Source: Tepidamorphus sp. | Lineage (GTDB): Bacteria > Pseudomonadota > Alphaproteobacteria > Rhizobiales > Tepidamorphaceae | NCBI GenBank assembly: GCA_028280885.1 | Contig: JANQKY010000073.1 | Span: 1-64,000, forward strand | DNA: 64,000 nucleotides | Direction: 5' to 3' | Part shown: piece after piece, positions 34,290 through 43,305 of the stretch | How positions within the stretch are numbered: position 1 is the stretch's first letter | How the letters are laid out: each line of letters begins with the position of its first letter | The notes under the pieces: generated by a model | What the model was told of the DNA's origin: nothing | What the model saw: only the letters and a program-made list of their open reading frames with translations | The model's database searches: none | Program-made: the position numbers and the translations under genes

Positions 34290-35708
34290 TCAAAAGACCG
34301 CACCAAGCGTGAAGCCGACGACGAGGGCATCGTCGATGTCGGACTTGCCGTCCGGGTCGATGATGTACTGAATGTCCGGCTGCAGGTAGACCGCCGGCAG
34401 GAGCTGGGCGCGGTAGTTCACTTCGAGCACCGTTTCGCTGCCCTGACCGGCCAGCCGGTCGCTGAAGACGCCGTTGGCGAACACGAACGAGGCCGTATCC
34501 AGCGGCCTGCCGGGCAACAGCCCGACATAGCTCAGGCCGCCGGCGGTCATGAATTCCAGTTCGTTGACATCCGGCGGCGAGTAGCTCAGCGCGAGCCAGG
34601 CCCACAGCCCCTGCGACTTGTCGTCGGCCTCGGCAAACAGCATCTGTTCGCCCATCGCCCAGGCCGCCCAGGTCGCGCCCTCGTCGGCGCCGGTCGCCAG
34701 GTTGGTATGGGTCTCACCGTCTACATAGCCGCCGAACTTGTAGGTGCCCGGCAGCCCGGGACGCGCGGCGCGACTGCCCAGATTGAACCCGAACTCAGCC
34801 AGCCCCAGCAGCGCGGACCCGTCCGGAATGCCGAACTCGACGCCGTGGTCGTTCAAGTCGAAGAAATCCGGATAGACCTGATAGCCGCCAACCTGGGCAT
34901 ACCAGGCCTCGCCGGGCTTCACCTTGATCCGGCCGCCCCAGGTCGAGAACGGATAGGAGGGAAAGTTGATGTTGACGGAGCCGACGAACGGGTTGCCGCA
35001 GATGGCCTGATTGAGCGACGTGCAGGCGCGCGACAGGGTCGCGAAATCGTCGCCGGCATTGATGCGGCCGCCGACGATCTCCGTCGTGTCGCCGAACATC
35101 TCGGCGGCGACCGCCGCGTTGACCAGGCGTGTCACGCCATTGGAGTTCGAAGAGGACGACACCTGAACCCCGAGCAGATTGCCGACATAATTCGGGCTCA
35201 GGCTCGGCGTGCGGGCGATCGACTGAAACGAGGCCTGAAGGTAGATCCGCTCCTCGATGCCGAACAGCCGCTGAAAGTCGACGAAGGCGGCCGCGCCCAG
35301 GGTGGTGATGAGGCTCGCCCCGCCCTCCCGCTCGCCGCCGACCGGATTGGCCGCGAACTGGTTCGACGTCGCCAGCCCGAAGGAAATGCCCTTCAGCTCG
35401 AGTTCGTCGCGGATGCCGCCCCAGCTTCCCAGGATGTTGTCCGATTGCAGGTCGCCGGACAGCCAGCCCCACTCCTGGCCCGGCGTCCAGGTTCCCGGAT
35501 GCAGCCAGGGCGTATCCGTCTGCAGCCCGGCCGTGTCCCATTTGGCGGGATTGTAGTGATCGGACTGGATCCACGGATTGATATCGGCCAGTGCCGGCAC
35601 CGCCGGGATGATCAGCGACATCGCAAGCAGGGCACCGCGCGCCGGCATCCGGCCCGGACGTCGTGACGGATGCGCTGCCCGCGTCGTGCGATCCATCCAC
35701 GCCTTCAT
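34290..35708 (-). CDS. carbohydrate porin, OprB family
   Basis: 472 residues from ATG 35708 (GGGAGG six bases upstream). The signal peptide is LLAMSLIIPAVPALA. The mature protein has the OprB pattern: SWGGIRDELELKGISFGL near the start, alternating beta strands, KPGEAWYAQVGGYQVYPDF in the middle, LSYSPPDVNELEF, and a C-terminal barrel strand ending in Phe (VGFTLGAVF). It should form an outer-membrane channel for sugars or other small hydrophilic solutes. Confidence 0.88.
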   Translation of the reverse strand: MKAWMDRTTRAAHPSRRPGRMPARGALLAMSLIIPAVPALADINPWIQSDHYNPAKWDTAGLQTDTPWLHPGTWTPGQEWGWLSGDLQSDNILGSWGGIRDELELKGISFGLATSNQFAANPVGGEREGGASLITTLGAAAFVDFQRLFGIEERIYLQASFQSIARTPSLSPNYVGNLLGVQVSSSSNSNGVTRLVNAAVAAEMFGDTTEIVGGRINAGDDFATLSRACTSLNQAICGNPFVGSVNINFPSYPFSTWGGRIKVKPGEAWYAQVGGYQVYPDFFDLNDHGVEFGIPDGSALLGLAEFGFNLGSRAARPGLPGTYKFGGYVDGETHTNLATGADEGATWAAWAMGEQMLFAEADDKSQGLWAWLALSYSPPDVNELEFMTAGGLSYVGLLPGRPLDTASFVFANGVFSDRLAGQGSETVLEVNYRAQLLPAVYLQPDIQYIIDPDGKSDIDDALVVGFTLGAVF

Positions 35709-35819
35709 TCCAGGCCTCCCGTCGGTTCGGGCCGTAACGGCCCGTCCGGGCGTTTGCATGCGGGCGTTTGCAATGGCCCGCTTTCGGCCGACCGGTCCGG
35801 AGCAGCCGGAACGGGCCGG

Positions 35820-36674
35820 TCAGCTATGCGCCCAGTCCCAATACATCTCCCGCGCCTTCTGATAGACCGGACCGGGCTGCAGGTCGCGATCCTCGTAGCG
35901 GGTAATTGGCAGGAGCTTGGCGTAATTTCCCGTCGAGAACAACTCGTCGGCTTCCAGCAGTTCGCTTGCCGCGATGACGCGCTCGAACACCCGATAGCCG
36001 GCCGCCCGCAGCAAGGCGATGACGCGCTGGCGGGTGACGCCGTTCAGGAAGGTACCGTTGGGATAGGGCGTGTGGACATCGCCGTCCTTGGCGAAGAACA
36101 GGTTGGCGGTGGCAAGCTCGGCGACATTGCCGAGCGCGTCACACACAACCGCATTCATGTAGCCGCGGGAATTGGCCTGGAGAAGCGCCCGGGCGGAATT
36201 GGGGTAGAGGCAGGCCGCCTTGGCGTTGACCGGGGCCTGTTCCAGCGTCGGCCGGCGGAAGGACGACAGGCAGGCCGAGAAGCCGGCGTCCTCCGGCATC
36301 GGCGTATCGTAGATCGACAGGCAGAAGCGGGTCGAGTCCGGTGCCGGCGCCACGCCGACATAGCTGCCCTGGTCGGCCCAGTACATCGGCCGGATATAGA
36401 CCTCCGCGTCCTTGTCGAAGCGGGCCAATCCGTCGCGGGCGAGCTCGAGGATCTCCTCCGAGCGATGGGTCGGCGCAAGGCCGAGCGCCTCGGCCGAGCG
36501 GTTGACGCGCTCGCAATGCCGGTCGAGGTCCGGCGCGACCCCCTCGAAGCCGCGCGCGCCGTCGAACACGCAGGAGCCCTGCCAGATGCCGTGGTTGCGC
36601 GGGCCGATGATCCCCGGATTGCCCTCCACCCAGGCCCCGTCGACAAAGCTCCAGGTTTTCGACCACTCCGCCAT
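35820..36674 (-). CDS. class IV aminotransferase (branched-chain aminotransferase-like)
   Basis: 284 residues from ATG 36674; upstream in-frame sequence is basic and low-complexity, so it is excluded. The PLP lysine lies in NAKAACLYPNSARALLQA, followed by the family signature NVAELATANLFF and TFLNGVTRQRVIALLR. It transfers amino groups between branched-chain (or D-) amino acids and 2-oxoglutarate in the cytoplasm. The substrate within class IV (BCAT, D-amino acid transaminase, ADC lyase) is not certain; the ilvE-like group fits best. CGAGGAGATGCGGG precedes the start. Confidence 0.85.
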   Translation of the reverse strand: MAEWSKTWSFVDGAWVEGNPGIIGPRNHGIWQGSCVFDGARGFEGVAPDLDRHCERVNRSAEALGLAPTHRSEEILELARDGLARFDKDAEVYIRPMYWADQGSYVGVAPAPDSTRFCLSIYDTPMPEDAGFSACLSSFRRPTLEQAPVNAKAACLYPNSARALLQANSRGYMNAVVCDALGNVAELATANLFFAKDGDVHTPYPNGTFLNGVTRQRVIALLRAAGYRVFERVIAASELLEADELFSTGNYAKLLPITRYEDRDLQPGPVYQKAREMYWDWAHS

Positions 36675-36861
36675 CCCGCATCTCCTCGTTTGTTTCGGTG
36701 TCCGTTTGCCGCGTCTGGGCGTGCGCGCCTGGGGCGCCACCCTGGACGTCACCCAAGGGCGCCACATCGAACGCGCTTCGTACTGTTTCGTCAATCGCCG
36801 GGGCGTCGTCAATCGCCCGACGTGTCGGGAAACGCGGATCGTCCACTGCCATCGCAAAGCC

Positions 36862-36885
36862 GACCGTTCCACAGTACAGAACGGT
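36862..36885. promoter_or_regulatory. 24-base palindromic operator candidate
   Basis: GACCGTTC and GAACGGTC are perfect 8-base arms around CACAGTACA. It lies in the 302-base region between the divergent aminotransferase and cytochrome c' genes. A related ACAGTAC core occurs inverted near 36778-36788. No standard promoter was found in the rest of this gap. Confidence 0.45.
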
Positions 36886-36976
36886 CAGTCACGCTGGTTT
36901 GACTTGTCTCGGTCGCCACATTTTCGGAAGGTTCCCCTGCGATACGGTGTCGCGACCTGATTTGGAGGAGATGGGA

Positions 36977-37423
36977 ATGAAGCATTTGCTTTTCGCGGGA
37001 ACGACGATCGCCTTGCTGACGGCGACCGCGGCGTCCTGGGCGGCGATGGATCCGATTGCGACCCGCCAGGCCGTCATGAAGGATAATGGCGCGGCGATCG
37101 GCACGCTCGCCAAGATGGCGAAGGGAGAGATGGACTTCGACGCAACCGCCGCAAACCTGTCCGTGCGGGTCCTCTATAGCGGTGCGGCCGGCTTCACCAG
37201 CCTGTTCCCGGCCGGCAGCGAGACCGGCGGCGAAACGGAAGCCAGCCCGAAGATCTGGGAAGACATGGCCGGCTTCGAGGCCAAGAACGATGATCTTCTC
37301 AATGCCGCAGCCTCGATAAAGGCGACCCCGATCGCCGATCTCGACGGCGTCAAGGCCGCGCTGGGCGCGCTCGGCAAGACCTGCCAGAGCTGTCACGAAG
37401 CCTATCGTATTAAAAAGAACTAG
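36977..37423 (+). CDS. cytochrome c'
   Basis: 148 residues from ATG 36977 (GGAGGAG six bases upstream; an in-frame ATG at 36971 is possible). The signal peptide is MKHLLFAGTTIALLTATAASWA. The mature part is a four-helix bundle with the single heme site near the C-terminus, CQSCHEAYR (Cys136, Cys139, His140). Such proteins bind NO or CO in the periplasm and are implicated in nitrosative-stress protection. A diheme cytochrome gene follows after 21 bases, probably in the same operon. Confidence 0.93.
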   Translation: MKHLLFAGTTIALLTATAASWAAMDPIATRQAVMKDNGAAIGTLAKMAKGEMDFDATAANLSVRVLYSGAAGFTSLFPAGSETGGETEASPKIWEDMAGFEAKNDDLLNAAASIKATPIADLDGVKAALGALGKTCQSCHEAYRIKKN

Positions 37424-37444
37424 TTCGCCTGCTATGATCAGAGC

Positions 37445-38347
37445 ATGTTGAAACGTGTCCTGATCGTTCTGATTGCGCTCGCCCTTATCGGGGCGGGCGC
37501 GTTCTGGCTGGTAACGATGCCGCGCCCCCTGACCGCGGCGGACCTTCCCGACCATCAGCCGGATCTGGAAAACGGCCGCTACATGTTCTTCGCCGGCGGC
37601 TGCGCGTCCTGCCATGCGACGTCGGGCGGCGACGATCCGTTTCATCTGGGCGGCGGCCTGGAGTTGAAGTCGCCCTTCGGCAGCTTCTATGCGCCCAATA
37701 TCTCGCCCGATCCGGAGGACGGGATCGGCGGCTGGTCGACGCTCGATTTCGTCAATGCCATGCAGAAGGGCCTGTCGCCGGAGCTTGAGAACTACTATCC
37801 CTCCTTTCCCTACACGTCCTATCAGCGTATGCGGCCGCAGGACGTGATCGATCTGAAGGGTTTCCTCGATACGCTCGATCCGGTGACCAGTTCGGTGCCC
37901 GATCACGCCCTGCCGTTCCCCTTCAACATCCGCCGCACGCTCGGCGGCTGGAAGCTGCTGTTTCTGGACGGCAAACAGTTCGAGCCGGATCCCGACCTCA
38001 CCGACGAGATCAATCGCGGCGGCTATCTCGTTACCGGCCCCGGCCACTGCGCGGAGTGCCACACGCCGCGCGACATGCTCGGCGGGCTCGAACGGAGCGA
38101 ATGGCTGGTCGGCGGCCCCAATCCGGAGGGCGAGGGGCGGGTGCCGGGCATCGCCGCGGCCGATCTCGACGACTGGTCGCAGGGCGATCTCGCCTATGCG
38201 CTGGAATCCGGCTTCACGCCGACCTTCGATTCGCTCGGCGGCAGCATGGCGGCGGTGATCCGAAACACGTCACAACTGACCGCCGAGGATCGCAACGCCA
38301 TTGCCGCCTATCTGAAGAGCGCGCAGGCGCAGGAAACGCTCCGCTAG
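37445..38347 (+). CDS. membrane-anchored diheme cytochrome c
   Basis: 300 residues. The N-terminal membrane anchor is VLIVLIALALIGAGAFWLV. Two heme sites follow: CASCH (53-57) and CAECH (202-206). The layout resembles c-type electron acceptors of membrane dehydrogenases (adhB/gluconate dehydrogenase-like subunit, two of three hemes). It could deliver electrons to or from cytochrome c' or an oxidase at the periplasmic face. The partner dehydrogenase is not adjacent. Confidence 0.88.
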   Translation: MLKRVLIVLIALALIGAGAFWLVTMPRPLTAADLPDHQPDLENGRYMFFAGGCASCHATSGGDDPFHLGGGLELKSPFGSFYAPNISPDPEDGIGGWSTLDFVNAMQKGLSPELENYYPSFPYTSYQRMRPQDVIDLKGFLDTLDPVTSSVPDHALPFPFNIRRTLGGWKLLFLDGKQFEPDPDLTDEINRGGYLVTGPGHCAECHTPRDMLGGLERSEWLVGGPNPEGEGRVPGIAAADLDDWSQGDLAYALESGFTPTFDSLGGSMAAVIRNTSQLTAEDRNAIAAYLKSAQAQETLR

Positions 38348-38377
38348 GAGTGGAGGCCGCCTCATGCGGGCGCATCG

Positions 38378-39661
38378 ATGACATTCGTCAAAGTCGCTTT
38401 GCTCCTCGTCATTTTCGTCGATGTGATGGGGCAGGGATTGATCTTTCCGATCATCAACACCCTGATCATGGACCCGAAGACCCCGTTCCTGCCGTCATCG
38501 ACGACGGCGTCCGCGCGATCCTTCGACTACGGCCTGATCATGGCCGTGTTCTATATCGGCTGGTTCCTGGGCGCGGCTTACATCTCCAAGCTGTCCGACA
38601 TGATCGGTCGCAAGAGGGCGATCCTGATCTGTCTTGCCGGTGCGTTTCTTGGCTATGTCCTGACGATCCTCGCGCTGGTCTATAGTTCCTTCTGGCTGCT
38701 CGTCCTGGGGCGCGCGATCACCGGCTTCACCGCCGGCAACCAGCCGATCGCGCAGGCAGCCCTTGTCGATATCAGTCGTGACGTATCGGACCGGGCGCGC
38801 AACATGGGCCTTGCCACCGCCGCGCTCAGCGGTGGCCTGATCGCCGGGCCGATCATCGGCGGCGTCCTGTCGGACCACGCGATCATCGGCAGTCTGGCAT
38901 CGCTGCAACTGCCGTTCTACGTTGCCGCCGCCCTGATTGCCGCGACCGCGGTGCTGATCGCGACCGCCTATTCCGATGCCGACCAGCCGCGCAAGCCGTT
39001 CCGCTTCGAGCCCTGGGAGATCTTCCTCATCCTGTGGCGGGTCCGCAAACGCCCGGACATCATGCGGATCTCGGTGATCTTCTTCCTGTTCGAATTCGCG
39101 CTTCTGACCTTCTACATCTTCATGGACGCCTATCTGACCGAGCGGTTCGGGACCGGAACCTTCGGAACGGCGATGGCGATGCTCACCTTCGGCGCCTGCG
39201 TTGCCGTCAGCGGCAGCGTTCTGGTGCCCTTCCTCGGTGCGCGAATGACGTTTCGCTCCACCGTCTATGTCACCCAGGCGCTGATCGGCCTTGCCTGCCT
39301 CGCCCTCATCGTGACGCCGGGCGGTGTCGTGAGCTACCTGCCGATCGCGCTGATCGGCTTTGCCTTCGGTGTCGGCTATCCCGCCCTGTTGTCGATGTAT
39401 TCGCTGAGCGCGGCCGAGGACGAGCAGGGCTGGGTAATGGGCGTCAATATCGCCTTGTCGACGCTTGGGTCGGCGATGACGTCGCTGATCGGCGGTGAGG
39501 CGATGGCAATCGAGGTGCGGCTGCCGTTCCTCTATGCGGCCGGGGTATCGCTCCTGTCGCTTTTGCTGATCGGCTTGCTCTGGCGAATGCCCAAGGTCCG
39601 CAGGATCGCGGCGTTGCGCCCGGCTGCGGCGCAGGAGCCGGCCGAAGCCGGGTCCGGTTAG
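38378..39661 (+). CDS. MFS transporter, first of a tandem pair
   Basis: 427 residues with about twelve membrane segments. It begins TFVKVALLLVIFVDVMGQGL, and the loop 2-3 motif is ISKLSDMIGRKRAILIC. It has the TetA/drug-efflux-like signature GRAITGFTAGNQPIAQAAL. The next gene is a close paralogue sharing long identical stretches (GLIFPIINTL, LGRAITGFTAGNQP, QGWVMGV), so this is a tandem duplication. It lies 30 bases after the diheme cytochrome. Substrate unknown. Confidence 0.87.
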   Translation: MTFVKVALLLVIFVDVMGQGLIFPIINTLIMDPKTPFLPSSTTASARSFDYGLIMAVFYIGWFLGAAYISKLSDMIGRKRAILICLAGAFLGYVLTILALVYSSFWLLVLGRAITGFTAGNQPIAQAALVDISRDVSDRARNMGLATAALSGGLIAGPIIGGVLSDHAIIGSLASLQLPFYVAAALIAATAVLIATAYSDADQPRKPFRFEPWEIFLILWRVRKRPDIMRISVIFFLFEFALLTFYIFMDAYLTERFGTGTFGTAMAMLTFGACVAVSGSVLVPFLGARMTFRSTVYVTQALIGLACLALIVTPGGVVSYLPIALIGFAFGVGYPALLSMYSLSAAEDEQGWVMGVNIALSTLGSAMTSLIGGEAMAIEVRLPFLYAAGVSLLSLLLIGLLWRMPKVRRIAALRPAAAQEPAEAGSG

Positions 39662-39698
39662 CAAGCACTGGCGGCCGGTTCGAAGCGAGGGGAATGCC

Positions 39699-40976
39699 AT
39701 GTCGATTGCCAAACTGGCCCTGATGCTCGTGGTCTTTGTCGACCTGATGGGCCAGGGGCTGATCTTTCCGATCATCAATACGCTGATGCTGGACACCGAC
39801 CGGGCCTTCCTGCCGGCGGGAACCTCCACGGCCGCCCGCCATTTCGACTACGGCATCGTCATGGCGGTGTTCTACGTCGCCTGGTTCTTCGGCGCCGCCT
39901 ATATCTCGCGGGTATCGGACATGATCGGCCGCAAGCCGGCGATCATGGTCTGCCTGGTCGGCGGGTTTGCCGGCTACGGGCTGACCATCCTGGCCCTTAT
40001 GTACAATTCGCTATGGCTTTTGATCCTCGGCCGGGCGATCACCGGCTTCACCGCCGGCAATCAGCCGGTGGTGCAGGCCGCCGTTGTCGACCTGAGCGAA
40101 AACGACGCCGACCGCGCCCGCAACATGGGCTATTACATGGTGGCGGGAAGCGCCGGCCTGATCGCCGGGCCGCTGATCGGCGGATTGCTGTCGGACACGG
40201 CCCTGCTCGGCTCCTACGCCTCGCTGCAACTGCCGTTCTATGTCGCCGCCGGCCTGATCGCCCTGACCGCGCTGCTGGTGGTCGTCACCTATAGCGACGC
40301 CGGCCAGCCCCGGCAGCCCTTCCGGTTCGAGCCGCTGGAGATCTTCCTCGTCCTGTGGCGCGTCACCCAGCGGCCGGTGGTGCTGCGCATCGCGATCGTC
40401 TTCTTCGTCTTCGAGATCGTCCTGAACGCCTTCTACATCTTCATGGACACCTATATGAGCACGCATTTCGGCTATGGCACCCTGGGCACCTCGATGGCCA
40501 TGCTGGCCTTCGGCGCCTGCCTTGCCTTTTCCGGCGCGTTCCTGGTGCCTTACCTGAGTTCGCGGGTCACGCTGCGGGCCATGGTCGGCGTATCCCAGGC
40601 GATCATCGGCCTGTGCTGCCTGGCTTTCGTCCTCGTGCCCTCGGGCCTGCTGAGTTTCGTGCCGATCGTGCTGATCGGCCTTGCCTTCGGTGTCGGCTAC
40701 CCGATTTTGCTGACGATTTTCTCGCTTTGCGTCGGCGAGGAAGAGCAGGGCTGGGTGATGGGCGTATCGACGGCCCTGTTCACGCTCGGCGCGGCGCTGA
40801 CCTCGCTGATCGGCGGCGAGGCGATGGGGGTTGAGGCGCGACTGCCCTTCCTTGGCGCAGCCGCCCTGTCGATCGTGTCCCTGCTGGCGATCCGGGTTCT
40901 CTGGTCTTTCCCCGGGGTACAGGCGATCGTCAGCCGGCGCCCTGAGGCAAAGCCGGCAGCCGAAATCGAGGCGTGA
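39699..40976 (+). CDS. MFS transporter, second of a tandem pair
   Basis: 425 residues, paralogue of the preceding gene along its whole length. ISRVSDMIGRKPAIMVCL is the loop 2-3 motif and LGRAITGFTAGNQPVVQAAV the duplicated signature. Differences concentrate in the central loop and membrane segments 7-8, where substrate pockets usually diverge. CGAGGGGAATGCC precedes the ATG. The two may act as separate carriers or as a heteromer; neither substrate is evident. Confidence 0.87.
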   Translation: MSIAKLALMLVVFVDLMGQGLIFPIINTLMLDTDRAFLPAGTSTAARHFDYGIVMAVFYVAWFFGAAYISRVSDMIGRKPAIMVCLVGGFAGYGLTILALMYNSLWLLILGRAITGFTAGNQPVVQAAVVDLSENDADRARNMGYYMVAGSAGLIAGPLIGGLLSDTALLGSYASLQLPFYVAAGLIALTALLVVVTYSDAGQPRQPFRFEPLEIFLVLWRVTQRPVVLRIAIVFFVFEIVLNAFYIFMDTYMSTHFGYGTLGTSMAMLAFGACLAFSGAFLVPYLSSRVTLRAMVGVSQAIIGLCCLAFVLVPSGLLSFVPIVLIGLAFGVGYPILLTIFSLCVGEEEQGWVMGVSTALFTLGAALTSLIGGEAMGVEARLPFLGAAALSIVSLLAIRVLWSFPGVQAIVSRRPEAKPAAEIEA

Positions 40977-40994
40977 GCGGTCGGTGCCGGTCGG

Positions 40995-41080
40995 CACCGT
41001 CCGTTGGTTCGAGATCGCCTCCGGCGCTCTCGAAGCCGCCCTGCGGGCGGAGTGGGGAACCCTGGCACGGCCCGTGCCAG
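40995..41080. repeat. inverted family C repeat with terminal palindrome
   Basis: GGTTCGAGATCGCCTCCGGC then GCTCTCGAAGCCGCCCTGCG is the inverse of the unit at 11530-11596. It is followed by CTGGCACGG-C-CCGTGCCAG (41062-41080), a 9-base perfect palindrome. A related CTGGCACGG occurs at about 8201-8209. It lies between the convergent MFS and peptidase genes; nothing else is seen up to 41185. Confidence 0.65.
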
Positions 41081-41185
41081 CCAACGAGATGCGGAGCATT
41101 TCGAGCGCCGGGCATCGACTACAAGGGCACAGGTTCCTCCAGACGATCCTCTCGCCCCGGCATCATTGCAGCGTGTCGCGGCACC

Positions 41186-42580
41186 TCATGATTCCCCCGC
41201 CAGCGCGCCGATGACCCGGACCCAGGACCGGGTGCCCCTATGGAAGCTCGACAGGTTGTACTTCTCGTTCGGCGAGTGGATGGCGTCGTCGTCGAGGCCG
41301 AACCCGACCAGGATCGAGTCGAGGCCGAGCGTGTCCTTGAAGCCGCCGACGATCGGGATCGAGCCGCCGCAGCCCATGAACACAGGCGCCTTGCCGAACT
41401 CCGCCTCCAGCGCGCCGGCGACCTTGGCGACCTCCGGCCGCGACAGGTCGGCCTCCAGCGGCGGACCGCCGCCGAGCACCTTGAATTCCACCGTGCAATC
41501 GGCCGGCACGCGGGCGCGCACGAAATCGCGGAAGGCCTCGCGGATCACCGCCTCGTCCTGCTGGCCGACCAGCCGGAACGAGACCTTCGCCGACGCCTTG
41601 GAAGGCACGATCGTCTTCGAGCCCTCGCCGGTATAGCCGCCGATGATACCGTTGACGTCGCAGGTCGGCCGCGACCAGATCTGTTCCAGCACGCTGCGGT
41701 CTGCTTCGCCGGCGGGCACCGACAGGCCGACATCGCCGAGAAACGACGCCGCGTCGAAATCGAGCGCGTCCCACTGCGCCTTGACCGCTTCGGGCAGTTC
41801 CGGAACGCCGTCATAGAAGCCGGGGATCTGGATCCGGCCGGCATCGTCGTGCAGATCGGCGAGGATCCGCGCCAGCACCCGGATCGGATTGCGCGCCGGC
41901 CCGCCATACATGCCCGAATGCAGGTCGCGGTCGGGTCCGGTGATGAAGACCTCGTCCTTCATCATGCCGCGCAGCATGGTGGTGATCGCCGGCGTCTCCG
42001 CGTCCCACATGCCGGTGTCGCAGACCAGCGCCACATCGGCGATCAGTTCGTCCTTGTGCGCGGCCATGAACGGGCCGATGCTCTCCGAGCCGGATTCCTC
42101 CTCCCCCTCGATCAGGACGGTAATGGCGATCGGCAGCGATCCGTTCGCCGCCAGCCAGGCCCGGCAAGCCTCGACGAAGGTCATGAACTGGCCCTTGTCG
42201 TCATCGGCGCCGCGCGCGACGATCTGCTTGCCCGTCGGCGTGTCGACCAGTTGCGGCTCGAAGGGCGGCGAGGTCCACAAGTCCAGCGGGTCGGCCGGCT
42301 GCACGTCGTAATGGCCATAGAACAGCACATGGGGAACGGTGCCGTCCGGTTTCGCCCCGCCATGGCCGACCACCATCGGCTTGCCGATCGTCTCGCGGGC
42401 GTCTGCCTTAAAGCCGAGGCCGCGAAGCTGCTTAACGACCCAGTCGGCCGCCTTCCGGCAGTCCGCGTCATGGGCCGGATCCGTCGAGATCGAGGGAATG
42501 CGAATGAGCTCGAACAGCCGGTCGAGGCTCTGATCGAGCCCGGTATCGACGGCGGCCAGCGCGGATTCGGTGGCGGTCAT
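41186..42580 (-). CDS. M20 family dipeptidase
   Basis: 464 residues, typical for the M20/M25/M40 dipeptidase group (CNDP2/DapE-like). Metal ligands: HVLFYGHYDVQPADP (His, Asp) and RGADDDKGQFMTFVEA (bridging Asp), IEGEEESGSESI (catalytic Glu pair), DTGMWD, and a late His in LDSILVGFGLDDDAIHSP. It cleaves dipeptides, probably in the cytoplasm, since no signal peptide is seen. The gene starts at an ATG facing away from the next gene. Confidence 0.9.
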   Translation of the reverse strand: MTATESALAAVDTGLDQSLDRLFELIRIPSISTDPAHDADCRKAADWVVKQLRGLGFKADARETIGKPMVVGHGGAKPDGTVPHVLFYGHYDVQPADPLDLWTSPPFEPQLVDTPTGKQIVARGADDDKGQFMTFVEACRAWLAANGSLPIAITVLIEGEEESGSESIGPFMAAHKDELIADVALVCDTGMWDAETPAITTMLRGMMKDEVFITGPDRDLHSGMYGGPARNPIRVLARILADLHDDAGRIQIPGFYDGVPELPEAVKAQWDALDFDAASFLGDVGLSVPAGEADRSVLEQIWSRPTCDVNGIIGGYTGEGSKTIVPSKASAKVSFRLVGQQDEAVIREAFRDFVRARVPADCTVEFKVLGGGPPLEADLSRPEVAKVAGALEAEFGKAPVFMGCGGSIPIVGGFKDTLGLDSILVGFGLDDDAIHSPNEKYNLSSFHRGTRSWVRVIGALAGES

Positions 42581-42810
42581 GGCTTAAGGTCTCCGAAGGG
42601 TGGGGATCTGTAGTCAGTCGAATAGCACCGATATCCGATTGGTTCCAACCGGGGGCGACACCGCATCGAGCCTGGAAGTCGCGCTCGACGCCGTTTATAG
42701 AAACGCCGTCCCGGCCGCGCAATCGGCGCCTTGTGTCCGCTCCGCTTGCATGCAGAATGAGCGCCGAACCGTGATCGACGCACCAATGCCCGGGCCGCAA
42801 GGAGGCTGTG

Positions 42811-43173
42811 ATGGATGAACTTCTCGGATTGATCGAATCGAATGTCGGTATCGACAGGGAAACGGCGCAGAAGGCCGTGGAGATCATTATCGGCTTTCTC
42901 AAGCAGGCCGGCCCCGAGGACAAGGTGGCGGAGCTGATGGACAAGCTGCCCGGCGCCGATGCGATCGAAACGCCAGGCGGCGGCATGCTCGGCGGCATGG
43001 GCGGGATGATGGGCGCCATGGCGGCGTTCAATTCGCTGACGTCCGCCGGCCTCGACATGGGCCAGATCCAGGGTGTCGTGAAGCAGCTCGTCGGCTTTGC
43101 CAAGCAGCATGCCGGCGACGAACTCGTCGACGAGGTCATGGCGTCGATTCCCGGTATCAGCCAGTTTACGTAA
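42811..43173 (+). CDS. small conserved-looking helical protein
   Basis: 120 residues from ATG 42811, five bases after AGGAGG (a GTG at 42808 is also in frame). Two charged helices flank a Gly/Met-rich hinge GGGMLGGMGGMMGAMAAF near residues 57-74. The first part resembles DUF2267/DUF2780-type proteins (DELLGLIESNVGIDRETAQKA); the exact family is not certain. No signal peptide. The role is unknown; the Gly-Met hinge could form a helix-helix packing surface. Confidence 0.7.
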   Translation: MDELLGLIESNVGIDRETAQKAVEIIIGFLKQAGPEDKVAELMDKLPGADAIETPGGGMLGGMGGMMGAMAAFNSLTSAGLDMGQIQGVVKQLVGFAKQHAGDELVDEVMASIPGISQFT

Positions 43174-43305
43174 GGTCCCTGCGGGGCCGCCCGGCGGCCT
43201 ATACGCATGTCTTACATCCAATTGAGAGTGGCACTTGTCTGCGGGCTATGGCACTAAACAGCCTGAATTCGTGTTTCGGCAATGGAATTTGGGCGAGCCC
43301 GTTTT

